Of a stretch of 14,195 nucleotides of DNA, positions 1-7,858 are shown piece after piece. A model generated the notes under the pieces. It had not been told where the DNA came from. It worked only from the letters and a program-made list of their open reading frames with translations, and made no database searches. This DNA comes from Thermomucor indicae-seudaticae (Eukaryota; Mucoromycota; Mucoromycetes; Mucorales; Lichtheimiaceae): NCBI GenBank assembly GCA_000787465.1, contig JSYX01000527.1:1-14195 (forward strand), read 5' to 3'. The first letter of the stretch is position 1. Each line of letters begins with the position of its first letter. The position numbers were made by a program, and so were the translations under genes.

Positions 1-35
1 ATCGAACAACCTCTTTTGCGCTCTCTTATGCGCTC

Positions 36-533
36 TTATGTCGAATACGACATGTATGCTCGGTCATACACTTCTCTGTATATGTTATAGATATCGTCGG
101 AATGGACGGCTTCGTCGCGATGGGTTATCAAGTCTCCATTCTCGTCATCGAACCGGTGGAAAAATCTTTGCAAAGACACGCGTATATCTCGCTGACTGTA
201 ACCCTCACTTATTCCTCTGGCAATCGTTTTCTTTAGTGCTGCAGACAAGGGGAGATATTGTATGTCTTCAAGAGTTCCAATTGAATGAGAATGAGCATTC
301 ACATGGCTTATCACTGTAGTGTCAGATGCATTGATGGGGCAAGCAACGATCAAGCGCGCCATGCACCCAACTTTCTTGCTTGCTTTCTGGATCAGGTGCC
401 GTTTTGTTGCTTTTGCCACCAGGCACTGTGTCTTTATGAACTTGCTTCGTCCCTTCGCGATGGCAATAGAAAACTTTTTTCCATAGAAGTTATTTCCATG
501 GAGTTTCATTGAGTGGGCGTGAAGCTCTAACAT
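36..533 (-). pseudogene. MULE/FAR1-type transposase, N-terminal zinc-binding part only
   Basis: Open frame of 165 codons from an ATG at 533-531 to a TAA at 38-36. Residues about 10-90 match the general layout of the FAR1/WRKY-GCM1-type DNA-binding domain at the N-terminus of Mutator-like (MULE) transposases: a basic stretch, a Lys/Ala-rich segment, GCMARLIVACP with the zinc-ligand cysteines, and NAHSHSIG with the histidine pair. The segment after it (LPLSAALKKTIARGISEGYS, then DDIYNIYREVYDR) resembles the linker before the DDE core in fungal homologues. The DDE catalytic core and any SWIM finger are absent: the frame stops at residue 165, just after the linker, so this is a truncated or prematurely stopped copy. 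The remainder may lie beyond the left edge in another frame. Family recognition is from residue pattern only. Confidence 0.6.
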
Positions 534-834
534 TTTCAGCTCTTCCCTGGGTACTTGTATCCGTGTACTTCCTGGTGTATTTATGGATCCAAGCTAACCC
601 ATGCTTCTGCGGAAAGCTAGATACGACTTCAGACCAAGAATCGATTGATACTGTTTGGGTTTCAGGAATAGGTTCGTATTGACAAACGACGAAAGTCGAT
701 ATGGTACTATGAATGCTTGCGCAAACAAGTGAGGAATCTCAGGAACGAACTTAGAAAATTTTTTTGCTGATGCCTACACGTCATCCTCAAAAAACGCTGT
801 CACTGACGCTGATTTACGTGCGTGCCCAATTGCA
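534..834. other. Non-coding stretch upstream of the MULE fragment
   Basis: No convincing coding frame, RNA gene or repeat is visible here. It is the 5' side of the minus-strand MULE fragment, but no clear TATA box or intron signal was found. Confidence 0.4.
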
Positions 835-1251
835 TTGCATGAATTCGGCATGAAATGGCATGAGGCATGAGTGTCATGAAATTTCATGCCAGAGTGCCGG
901 CAGGAGGCACGATCATGCCAATTTCCTGCCAATTTCATGCCAGTCAGGCGACTTTCATGCACCACATGCCACCTCATGCCAGTTTCATGCCAGTTTCGTG
1001 CCACTCATGCCAACTCCATGCCACCTCAGTATCCACTGCATTGTGAGACAGACCGTTCAACTCTGGATTTTCTATGATACCATTTCAAGTTCTTTCTTCA
1101 AATTTTCAGTGAACAGAATTCCAATAGAAGACCAATGAGATTATCAGGGCTTGAATTTTCATGAGGTGGCATGAGATGGCATGATCATGCCACCTAGTTT
1201 CATGTCATATCATGCCGTCATGCCACTTGGCATGAAATGGAAGCCATAGTG
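835..1251. mobile_element. Short non-autonomous element with CATGCCA subterminal arrays
   Basis: Two clusters of a short word face each other across a plain centre. The left cluster (about 848-1027) holds eight forward CATGCCA copies plus reverse copies. The right cluster (about 1155-1240) holds further copies in both orientations (TGGCATG and CATGCCA). The right boundary reads CCATAGTG at 1244-1251, i.e. CACTATGG inward, the same terminus as the element end at 3188. No matching CACTATGG was found at the left, so the left limit is approximate and no target-site duplication could be assigned. Short open frames in this area are only the repeat read through. The size (about 420 bp) and terminal-word architecture suit a hAT-like MITE; class assignment is inference. 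Confidence 0.5.
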
Positions 1252-1600
1252 TCGACTAATATTAGTATTTCTTCAAGGCTCATGGTAGCGTCCCTGCCAT
1301 TGCATGATGACTGTTTGTAATCTTAATAGTGAAATAACCATGAAAATACGCAGAATAAAAGCATATGTATGAATAACAACGTTTTATAAATCAAAATAAA
1401 ATGGTTTAATATTTTTAAAATAATAAACTGCCAGTTCTTTTGTTCAATGGTTCAGTATCGTAAATGGACAAACACGACAGAATCCAAACGATCAGCGCCA
1501 GGGAAAAGCTGTATGGATGGACAAAGTGAGCCAATGGTGATCAACCAACTCATGCAGCATAACCAATAACTATGCTGGACGGTCGTTGCGTCATTTTTGT
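1252..1600. other. AT-rich spacer
   Basis: No coding frame, RNA or repeat structure is seen. The part around 1370-1435 is very AT-rich (runs of AAAATAAAATGG and TTTTTAAAATAATAAA type). Confidence 0.4.
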
Positions 1601-1622
1601 AGTTAGCAGGTGGTTAGTCGAC

Positions 1623-1741
1623 TGACTAGAGTACTTTCAGCAGAAAAGCTAGCCGACTTACTAGCGGCCACTTAGCCGACTAATTTTCCTGACTAGGCGG
1701 CTAGTCAGTCGGCTGATTTCCTGCTAAAACTCTTCTAGTCA
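1623..1741. repeat. Fold-back (inverted repeat) element
   Basis: The left arm, 1623-1664 (TGACTAGAGTACTTTCAGCA then AGCCGACTTACTAG), is repeated in reverse complement at 1701-1741 (TGACTAGAAGAGTTTTAGCA then AGCCGACTGACTAG). There are about 41 bp per arm with scattered mismatches, and the 36-bp loop itself carries more AGCCGACT and GACTAG copies. The transcript or single strand could fold into a long hairpin. It resembles a small fold-back transposon or MITE; no target-site duplication was identified. Confidence 0.6.
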
Positions 1742-1831
1742 GCAGAAAATTAGTAGGTTAAAATCGGGATTATGTGTAGTGGTTGTCTATTGGTACACTC
1801 CGCCACGTCAAATAGAGCAGGCATGGAGGCC

Positions 1832-1837
1832 AAAAAA
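1832..1837 (-). terminator. Pol III terminator of tRNA-Thr
   Basis: A run of six T on the minus strand (six A on the plus strand) begins one base beyond the 3' end of the tRNA, the canonical RNA polymerase III stop. Confidence 0.8.
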
Positions 1838-1838
1838 C

Positions 1839-1910
1839 TGCCCACAGTGAGAATCGAACTCACGATCTTCGCTTTACGAGAGCGACGCTATGCCACTAAG
1901 CCATGCGGGC
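1839..1910 (-). tRNA. tRNA-Thr (anticodon CGT)
   Basis: On the minus strand a 72-nt cloverleaf folds without an intron. The acceptor stem GCCCGCA pairs with TGTGGGC (seven pairs, one G-U), with discriminator A. The D arm is GCT...AGC with the AGTGGCAT loop. The anticodon stem TCGCT/AGCGA encloses the loop CTCGTAA, giving anticodon CGT, which reads ACG (Thr). The variable loop is AGATC, and the T arm GTGAG/CTCAC has the loop TTCGATT. The A box (TGGCTTAGTGG) and B box (GTTCGATTC) fit the Pol III promoter consensus, CCA is not encoded, and a T6 terminator follows directly. All features are those of a functional eukaryotic nuclear tRNA gene. Confidence 0.95.
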
Positions 1911-2004
1911 CTATGTCATAGGTGGCACACTCTATTGATATTTTCTGGCTTCGGCACCCAAAGGCCCAGGTCTTCCCTAAAATTACCTTTCCCATGATTT
2001 ATGC

Positions 2005-2226
2005 TTCTTGAAGTTGCTATCTACTTCCCCTTCCCGAAGTTTCCACATTGCCATATTCTTTAACCTTAAGCGGAACAATTATTCCCCTTATGTGGCCATC
2101 ATCCTTCGAACATTTTCCATAGCACGAACCCGTTTCGCTTATTCATTTTAGCCAATGATTTTCTTTCCTTAGTTCCTATGCCATTCGTTGCCATCCAGAA
2201 ACTTCTAGCAACACTATATATAATAT
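2005..2226 (+). promoter_or_regulatory. Heat-shock-element-rich promoter-like block with TATA box
   Basis: A perfect three-unit heat shock element lies at 2031-2043 (TTC-cc-GAA-gt-TTC). It is flanked by a TTC-tt-GAA pair at 2005-2012 and a GAA-ac-TTC pair at 2198-2205. A strong TATA sequence (CTATATATAATATG, 2214-2227) follows seven bases after the last HSE. HSF trimers bind alternating nGAAn/nTTCn units spaced this way. The arrangement predicts stress-inducible Pol II transcription toward the right, starting near 2245. The motifs are directly visible; that HSF binds here is inference. Confidence 0.45.
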
Positions 2227-2868
2227 GTATGGACAATTCAATAAGCAAGAGAGGTTCTTCCCGTTTTTCTCTTCCTTGACTTGTTCAGTTTGATCCTTTG
2301 AGGCCTTCGGGCAAATTGTTGTTGATTCTTTCTCCGTCTCTGTTCAACTCTTGGTTTTATTTCGCTTCTATTACTATCTCTTTCTATCAACCCACTTCAA
2401 CTTGCAACCCGTTCTTCTCTCTGTTTACATTTCTCCCACGCCAATACTTCCCTTTTCACTTATTTGATTCATTCGCTGACATTGACCACAATCAAGGCAC
2501 CACACGTGTCAAAATTCGTATGTCGCGTAGTAGAATGCGTAAGCTCCGGTCTTGCGAGAACCGAGCATGTGGCTTACAACCAGAAGGAGTTTAGAAAAGT
2601 TTTATAGAAGATGTCCCTCGAGGAAGAACACAAAACAGTTCCTTTATCCTAAATTGTTTTCTGTTGGTTTTGCCGTTGTGTTTGTTTGGAAGATTGGCTG
2701 TCATTCTACGAGAATCGATTTGGATCTGTGTACTACGCTTACATTGAACCCTGCCCCGTGTTCGACCTGCATTTGGAACGTATCACAACCCTCCTTTTTG
2801 CTACCATAGCTGCGAACTGTCTGCTCTACCATCGGTGCCTACGCGTCATGACTGACACGCGCTGTTGA
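2227..2868 (+). other. Possible transcribed region, no recognisable product
   Basis: This stretch lies downstream of the HSE/TATA block. The first part (2250-2470) is pyrimidine-rich, like a fungal 5' leader, and has no ATG-initiated frame of note; the open frame from 2298 begins with TTG and encodes low-complexity Ser/Phe/Leu-rich sequence. From about 2686 to a TGA at 2866-2868 a frame reads like real protein (EDWLSFYENRFGSVYYAYIE, then PCPVFDLHLERITTLLFATI), but there is an in-frame stop at 2650-2652 and no ATG of its own. It could be the last exon of a spliced gene; an ATG at 2611 starts a short MSLEEEHKT segment that could be an earlier exon, although the reading phases do not join cleanly with the splice sites I can see. 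No family is recognised. Confidence 0.25.
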
Positions 2869-3136
2869 AATTTATCTGCCCTCAGCACCTCCAGTTTTGG
2901 TTATTACTTGAGATTGGGTCCTGACTCTGATTCGAACCCTCATCCAGGCGGAGAACACTTCCTGGTTGTACACTCCTTCTGGATACTTCCTTAACTTCTC
3001 TATTTCTAGTTGCCATCCGTTTCTTCGTTTCTACAAATTTCTATGAGCCATCACAAGCTTCCCTTATTCTAAATCCAAGTTTCTATCTTTTCCATCACGT
3101 CTATTCCCATCCACCGTCCTCAGTGCAACACATCTA
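2869..3136. other. Pyrimidine-rich spacer
   Basis: Rich in CTTC/TTTC runs and without a coding frame. A tRNA B-box-like sequence occurs on the minus strand at 2929-2939 but no cloverleaf can be built around it. This may be upstream sequence of the second HSE/TATA block. Confidence 0.3.
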
Positions 3137-3170
3137 GAAGTTTCTGGTAATAATTGGAAACTATATAATG
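3137..3170 (+). promoter_or_regulatory. Second HSE-like pair with TATA box
   Basis: GAA-gt-TTC at 3137-3144 sits in CTAGAAGTTTCTGG, the reverse complement of the HSE flank at 2195-2207. It is followed by CTATATAATG at 3161-3170. The arrangement copies that of the 2198-2226 block. A transposon end starts only 17 bp beyond the TATA box, so any original transcription unit here has probably been separated from this promoter. Confidence 0.35.
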
Positions 3171-3187
3171 TCACTGGGCGAACCATA

Positions 3188-3300
3188 CACTATGGGAAAA
3201 AGTGCACTGAATTCAATGCATGCACTGAATTGCAATTCAGTGTAAGACTCAGTGTCTTTTTTGCACTGAGTCAGTGCAGTCAGTGCATTTTTCAGTCCAT
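3188..3300. repeat. Left end of an inverted-repeat element (TGCACTGA words)
   Basis: It begins CACTATGGGAAAAAGTGCAC and continues into overlapping direct and inverted copies of TGCACTGA/TCAGTGCA up to about 3297. It is mirrored by the block ending at 5724. This is the dense subterminal word array expected for transposase binding in hAT-type elements. Confidence 0.65.
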
Positions 3301-3712
3301 CCTGTTGTGCAATAGCAGCATGCTCCACCAAACCTTATTTCTGTGCAACTGTCTCGCAAACGCTTCCCGTTCACTGATGATGGATGTTCAAGAAACCTAG
3401 ACCTTACACAACATGTGATTGATCAGATTTAGATTGATGGCCAAAATGTAGTTTTTTATTATTGGTATCGATATTTAGGTTTATATAAACAAAAATCAGA
3501 TATACACAAAATAAATGTCTATGGCTTTATAAAATAAAAATGATAAAGCAAATGTAATCCAAACGTCGTGTGTAGCGGCCGCGAGGAATACACTTCAAAA
3601 CCAGTTAATAAACGTCGTGAATAAATGTTGAAGGTCAATTTCAAACGAATAGAGTACGTCAATGATGTGTTCGCAGGTAACCAAGGCAAGATAAACCAAA
3701 GAACAGGGATCC
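3301..3712. other. AT-rich interior of the element
   Basis: No coding frame is seen. The AT-rich run at about 3460-3560 contains several AATAAA-like sequences, which could act as polyadenylation signals on the plus strand. Confidence 0.35.
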
Positions 3713-3946
3713 GTGTTCATAGAAACCGCTATCGTTGACGGACGGGATACTAACAGTAGAAGCTACGATGGCGGGCAAAACGGAAGGGCCAGAAACAATA
3801 CCGAAATGATCACCACAGAACACCGTTTAGAGTCTCCTTCAACCGCGATGACACACAAAGTTGCTTACTTGTCACCCTCGGAAGAAGCATGCTACTCAAA
3901 AGACCGTTAAGTTAGTCGCTCGAAAGTTAATGGCGTGCCATGAGGT

Positions 3947-4413
3947 ATGTACCAAAGAGTTTCGAGGTGGCTGGGGAACCGTCGACTTGATCGTGTCTTG
4001 TTTCCTGAAGCTCGTGCCTTAGTTCTTCACGCTGGCAACGCAGGTGTTCTCGGTCAACGGAACTTTGCTAACTGCGACAAGCATTTGAGCCAGTTACTCA
4101 AAGTCAATTGGCCAGAAGTGGGTGGAACGACAGAACTAAATGGAATCGACGACATGAGAAAGCTGGAAAAAATGAGACAAATGCACAAACGTACCGGGCA
4201 AGAAAAAGTGTAACAGATACTCGTACGCCGTCGCCAAAGAGAAGAAAGGTCAGCGATGTAGTCAATCGTTCAAGACATGACGACACGAATGGAGAAAATG
4301 AAAAGCTCGGCGCTGTCCGTTTGGAGGAAGACTGGAAAAAGAAAAAACAGCACTCGGCACAACGCGCTCAAGAGAAAACTTTGCGACGCTGTACAGCACT
4401 GAGTCCGCTTTGA
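3947..4413 (+). other. Possible decayed coding sequence, unknown
   Basis: Two overlapping plus-strand frames are open here. The first (ATG at 3947) encodes 88 residues ending KMRQMHKRTGQEKV. The second (4108-4413) reads a charged segment including TPSPKRRKVSD, which looks like a basic nuclear localisation signal, followed by a Lys/Glu/Gln-rich tail. The overlap would fit one gene with a frameshift around 4110-4210, but no conserved domain is recognised and chance open frames cannot be excluded. Confidence 0.2.
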
Positions 4414-5155
4414 GTGACACAAACCTACTACGCACAACGGTCAGTTTTTACTTCTCTTTGCTGTTCTAACCGGACGCTTATCCTCGCATCACAACATTCT
4501 ATAGCAATGCGTCGTGTGCAGCGAATAAATCTTTGGTGCCAACACCGGAAATACATAGTTGAAGGGAAGTAATGCGTTTTGAATTAACTTCAGCAAAATG
4601 TCGCAGTGTAACGGAATCTATGGATCGCAGTTCGGTGAGAGCGACCTCGATACTAAACGGGAGGTGTACGGTATCCATACTCAGGGTACGGATTGACGCT
4701 TATGGAGAGAATTAGCACGTCTATAAATGGTTATTCGAGAGGTAACGTTGTTCATGCGATCAAGTCTTAGGGACAGGCGAAGTTCGTTGCGGTTGTTGCG
4801 TTTGTTTCACGAAGAAACGACTCGATTATCCCGCTTGGCGACCTTGTTCGGTTCAAGTCGCCTCTATGAACGTTGATGATGTTGTGGAATTACTTGGGTT
4901 ATTGTGGATAAAGCCTACGTCGACAACAATGCATTATGACACGACGCTATCTATAGCTGACAGAGATATACTTAGTAGTTTCGATCGATAAAAATACGAA
5001 AATGCAATGCCATAATAAATGATAGTCAAAGCTTTTCTCACACTGATCTTGGCGTTTATCATGCCAAAGGGAAATGTTGCTGGAAACTGTTAGTGCTAAA
5101 TTGCAACCTGCATACAGGAACAAGCTGGACAGAGAATACAGTACATAAGGCAAAT
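4414..5155. other. No gene seen
   Basis: Short frames only. A 40-residue Arg/Leu-rich frame starts at an ATG near 4754 on the plus strand and is of unknown significance. No repeat, RNA or promoter structure was found. Confidence 0.3.
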
Positions 5156-5508
5156 TCAGAAGCTTTCTGTCCTGGTTCGTGTTAGTAAATGCTGATTGTT
5201 CATGCATTGCGCAGGGCAATGTTGCCAGTGTTGTGCATCTGTCATGCGAGATGGACATAACGTAACATGTATATTTCTGGACTGACACGTTTGTGCGTAT
5301 GACAAAGTCAGGTTGAAAGATTCAGATGGGGAGATCATGACGTGCGAAAGGAAAACGGCACGAACATGGTCTGTTAAACCCCCAACCAACTGAATGATAC
5401 GTACAGCCATTTTCAAACAAGAATCTATTGCAAAGGCTAAGCGGGACTGGCCAAAAGTGTTACAAGTGAACGAGAACCCGTATGCCACGAATCGTGAAAG
5501 TTTTCCAC

Positions 5509-5567
5509 ATTGAGTTCGTGTATCCGCTTTGCATTCAGTGCAGTGCGCTAGGTGCACCGAACTCAAT
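5509..5567. repeat. Perfect 10-bp inverted repeat hairpin
   Basis: ATTGAGTTCG at 5509-5518 is followed 39 bases later by its exact reverse complement CGAACTCAAT at 5558-5567, with TTCAGTGCAGTGC in the loop. It lies at the inner edge of the right terminal word array. Confidence 0.55.
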
Positions 5568-5588
5568 ATGTTACAACAATAAAAAACA

Positions 5589-5724
5589 CACTGAATTCAG
5601 TGCATTTGCATTGAATTCCGTGCAGTAGCACTAAAAGCAGCGGACTCCGCGTGATACAAGCACAAAACATGCACTGAAAAATGCACTGAATTCAGTGCAT
5701 TCAGTGCACTTTCTTCCCATTGTG
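5589..5724. repeat. Right end array of the inverted-repeat element
   Basis: Contains repeated CACTGAATTCAGTGC palindromes and TGCACTGA words (for example 5589-5604 and 5671-5709), then GCACTTTCTTCCCATTGTG at the border. It is the mirror of the left end at 3188-3300. Confidence 0.65.
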
Positions 5725-6992
5725 TACCTTTGTCACCGCAGAGTTCACCATGTCGTCGCAAAATGGTTCGTTATCCGGGTCGACGTGAGATGCATTCAAA
5801 TCCAGTGCCGACATGGCGGCTTGCAACGCGAGATTCATAACGTGTGCCATGCAGCGGCAATGGCTTTCTTGGTCGAATCCCAGTTGGCCCCATCTTTGCT
5901 CCAGTATTTCCATCATTTTTGTCATGTTGGAAGCACTATCGGTAGTGATAGCCAAAATCTAGGAACGATGAAAAGGTCAACATCATGATATTACAATCTC
6001 ACGTGCAATGCTTACCTTCTAGTGTACGCCTAAAGACTCCGTCGACTTCGCGAATGCTTTGGCAATAGTTTCGCCAGTATGACTTCCCTCCACACGCACG
6101 AAATCGAGCATTAGGGATCGCAGCGTCCATGATTCGTCGATGTAATGACCCGTGATACCCATGGAGCCGAAGTGATTGGGGGATGTCCAAAGATCCAGGG
6201 TGACAGATATTTTGGAAGGTAATGACTATGAGTTTATTCGTTAGCTGCTAGGCTCAGTTACAAGGTTTTGTAGTAAACATACCTGCAACTTCTGGCAAAG
6301 GGACTGGTGATTCTTCAGACAAGCCTCCATGCTATCATTTCGAATAGTGTCGGCGCTACAGAGCGAGACGGTAGGATTGCAGTACCGAACGAGCTTCTGA
6401 AAGTAAGGTGATCCGACAGTAACGAATGGAAGGTCATCCACGACGATCCAGTCTCGTAAAAGCGATCGAAACATCTGGTTGGTGAAAGGCCTGCTAGGAA
6501 CGTTTTCTCTAATGAGCAAAATTTCTAGTTCGTGCGCTCAAGCGAAAAAGTAAGGACTTACTCTGTTTGCAGAAACTGAGTCATAACCGTTGCGCTTTTA
6601 TTGGCTACAAAAACAATTTGTAAGAGACAATTTATACAGTGCTGAGAAATTGTACTTACCCTTCTTGTTCACAGGAAAAACGGTAGGGCTTCATTCGAAT
6701 ATCATATATTATTGGGTACTTTTCGGTTCCGCGGTACAATTTTGTACCGACTTCTTTGTCAATTTTCTCCACTATGACATGGATATTTTTACCGGTTCTT
6801 GCAACGAATTTAAAGTATAGCCTTATTTATGTGGTGAATTAGTTTGGTGCGGATACAGTGCATGCATAGTGGTCTAATGGTCGCATAAAGACAGCGGGTA
6901 CCGCAAATTTCGCACCGGTACAAAATTGTACCGCTCTTCATCCCTTTGTTTGAAGGACATATAGCATTGAGAGCACGCTCAAAATATAGCAT
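5725..6992 (-). pseudogene. hAT-family transposase, stop-containing and C-terminally truncated
   Basis: hAT transposase read on the minus strand in at least five exon-like blocks. Block A, 6808-6660, is an open frame ending FSCEQEG. Block B, 6594-6562, encodes ATVMTQFLQTE. Block C, 6508-6283, has LLRDWIVVDDLPFVTV. Block D, 6225-6016, has ISVTLDLWTSPNHFGSMGIT, whose Asp of DLWT is the first hAT catalytic residue. Block E is 5958-5725, with ITTDSASNM (second catalytic Asp) and CMAHVMNLALQAA (conserved Cys/His). Introns 6509-6561 (GTAAGT), 6226-6282 (GTATGT, branch-like CTAACG) and 5959-6015 (GTAAGC) are 53-57 nt. The A/B junction needs the acceptor at 6595 to keep frame. Upstream, 6992-6810 carries CEIC...H, perhaps a BED-type finger, in another frame. 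TAG at 6021-6019 falls inside the core just before the second Asp. The dimerisation region with the catalytic Glu is missing, replaced by the element ending at 5724. Surely non-functional. Confidence 0.8.
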
Positions 6993-7028
6993 ACGATACT
7001 TTAATCCATGAGAGTTTTTTCTATGTAA

Positions 7029-7322
7029 TTAGTTTTTGGCCTGCTCTGCCAAATGTTTGTCCATATGGTCTTTGCAGTGGACCATGTCGGGGTCACAGAT
7101 ACACCTCAGCGACGACTTCTTCTTGCACCTGTCTGTCCGGCAAACCCGTCGTTTGCGATGCCCTTGGTCATTATTACCCAAGGACGCGCGCTTATGGCCC
7201 AGGCCAGCATACAGCGATCTAGTTTCTGGGCTACTGGAGAGGCTAGATACAGATGCGGCTCTCATCATCACTTGCCCATAGCTAAGTAGTGATTGGCCTA
7301 ACCTCGCGCGGAACATCGAGTG
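7029..7322 (-). pseudogene. piggyBac transposase, C-terminal part (3' side of insertion)
   Basis: Continues the piggyBac gene whose upstream part lies at 8810-9517. The frame ends at TAA 7031-7029. The segment begins in the duplicated target site (7322-7315) and encodes a Ser-rich linker, then a basic, Cys/His-rich tail (RKRRVCRTDRCKKKSSLRC then DPDMVHCKDH). This matches the C-terminal cysteine-rich zinc-binding domain that piggyBac transposases use to bind their ends. Taking out the inserted element and one copy of the 8-bp duplication joins the two parts in the same reading frame, so the insertion is the break between them. Confidence 0.8.
7315..7322. repeat. Target-site duplication, left copy (outer element)
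   Basis: ATCGAGTG, identical to 8810-8817, directly abuts the terminal inverted repeat starting at 7323. The 8-bp length is characteristic of hAT elements. Confidence 0.85.
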
Positions 7323-7328
7323 TAGTAA

Positions 7329-7336
7329 TGCTTAAC
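7329..7336. repeat. Target-site duplication, left copy (inner element)
   Basis: TGCTTAAC, identical to 8402-8409. It is part of the terminal inverted repeat of the outer element, showing that the inner element landed inside that repeat. Confidence 0.85.
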
Positions 7337-7355
7337 TAGGGCTCCGAGTGTACAG

Positions 7356-7522
7356 ACCGACCGACTTTTCTGCGGACCGATTCTCATACCGAAATTTTTG
7401 ACCGACATGAATCGGAAGAGATTTTTATACCGATCGACTTTCATACCGAAATTTTCTACCGACATGTAGTCGTTAGAGATTTTTGTACCGACCGACCTAT
7501 CTACCGAAGCTTCTACCGACAG
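7356..7522. repeat. Tandem repeat block, left end of inner element
   Basis: About three units. The best unit reads ACCGATCGACTTTCATACCG followed by AAATTTTCTACCGACATG and an AGAGATTTTT spacer. The units are imperfect, and the same unit recurs at 8189-8384 in direct, not inverted, orientation. Confidence 0.75.
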
Positions 7523-7858
7523 TGGTATGACAGAGGACTGCACATTGGTAGGAGTGCAATACTATTAACTATACTAAGCCATATCCGTAGGAGATGTTTT
7601 ACTAATATCAGATTACCTCCCTAGTGAAGGTTATTTGTACATATTTGTCTCGTGGAAGTTATTATCTCCTTTGTTGTTATGATTTTAAAACCGCTCAATG
7701 TACGTATTGTCTTCGTTCACTTTGTAATTTTCTATGACTCCAGCTTTTAGACCTTTCTTATGAATGATTTTGAAGTACTTGCTTGAAAAAATGGCCTACA
7801 ATTGCAAGGCAAGCAATGCAAAAGAATAGGACTTCCTGATAATTAACTTTGTCCTTTC

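Larger units (their letters stand above)
3188..5724. mobile_element. Element bounded by CACTATGG / CCATTGTG inverted ends, unknown content
   Basis: The left end CACTATGGGAAAAAGTGCAC and the right end (reverse complement CACAATGGGAAGAAAGTGCA) form imperfect terminal inverted repeats of about 25 bp, with arrays of the same word inside each. The right end interrupts a hAT transposase frame, which shows that this DNA arrived after that gene. The adjacent 8-mers (GAACCATA left, TACCTTTG right) do not match, so the two ends may come from different copies or the flank was rearranged. No transposase is recognisable in the 2.5-kb interior. Open frames on the plus strand around 3947-4413 (with a basic TPSPKRRKVSD segment) and on the minus strand around 5156-5566 read partly like protein but match no family I know. 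Confidence 0.45.

Noticed and set aside
860..1138. Cys/His-rich open frames through the CATGCCA array
   Set aside because: The regular Cys/His pattern is the translated 7-mer repeat, not a zinc-finger protein.
2298..2594. Open frame of 98 codons on the plus strand
   Set aside because: It starts with TTG, has no ATG, and encodes low-complexity Phe/Ser/Leu/Pro sequence typical of a pyrimidine-rich leader.
2900..2990. tRNA or SINE on the minus strand (B-box-like GGGTTCGAATC at 2929-2939)
   Set aside because: The T-stem bases around it do not pair and no D, anticodon or acceptor stems can be built; no poly-A or repeat copy is visible.
1920..3180. LTR retrotransposon with TATA box and PBS
   Set aside because: TATA and a TGG sequence near a tRNA-like motif are present, but no second LTR copy, no TG...CA pair with duplication and no gag/pol coding was found.
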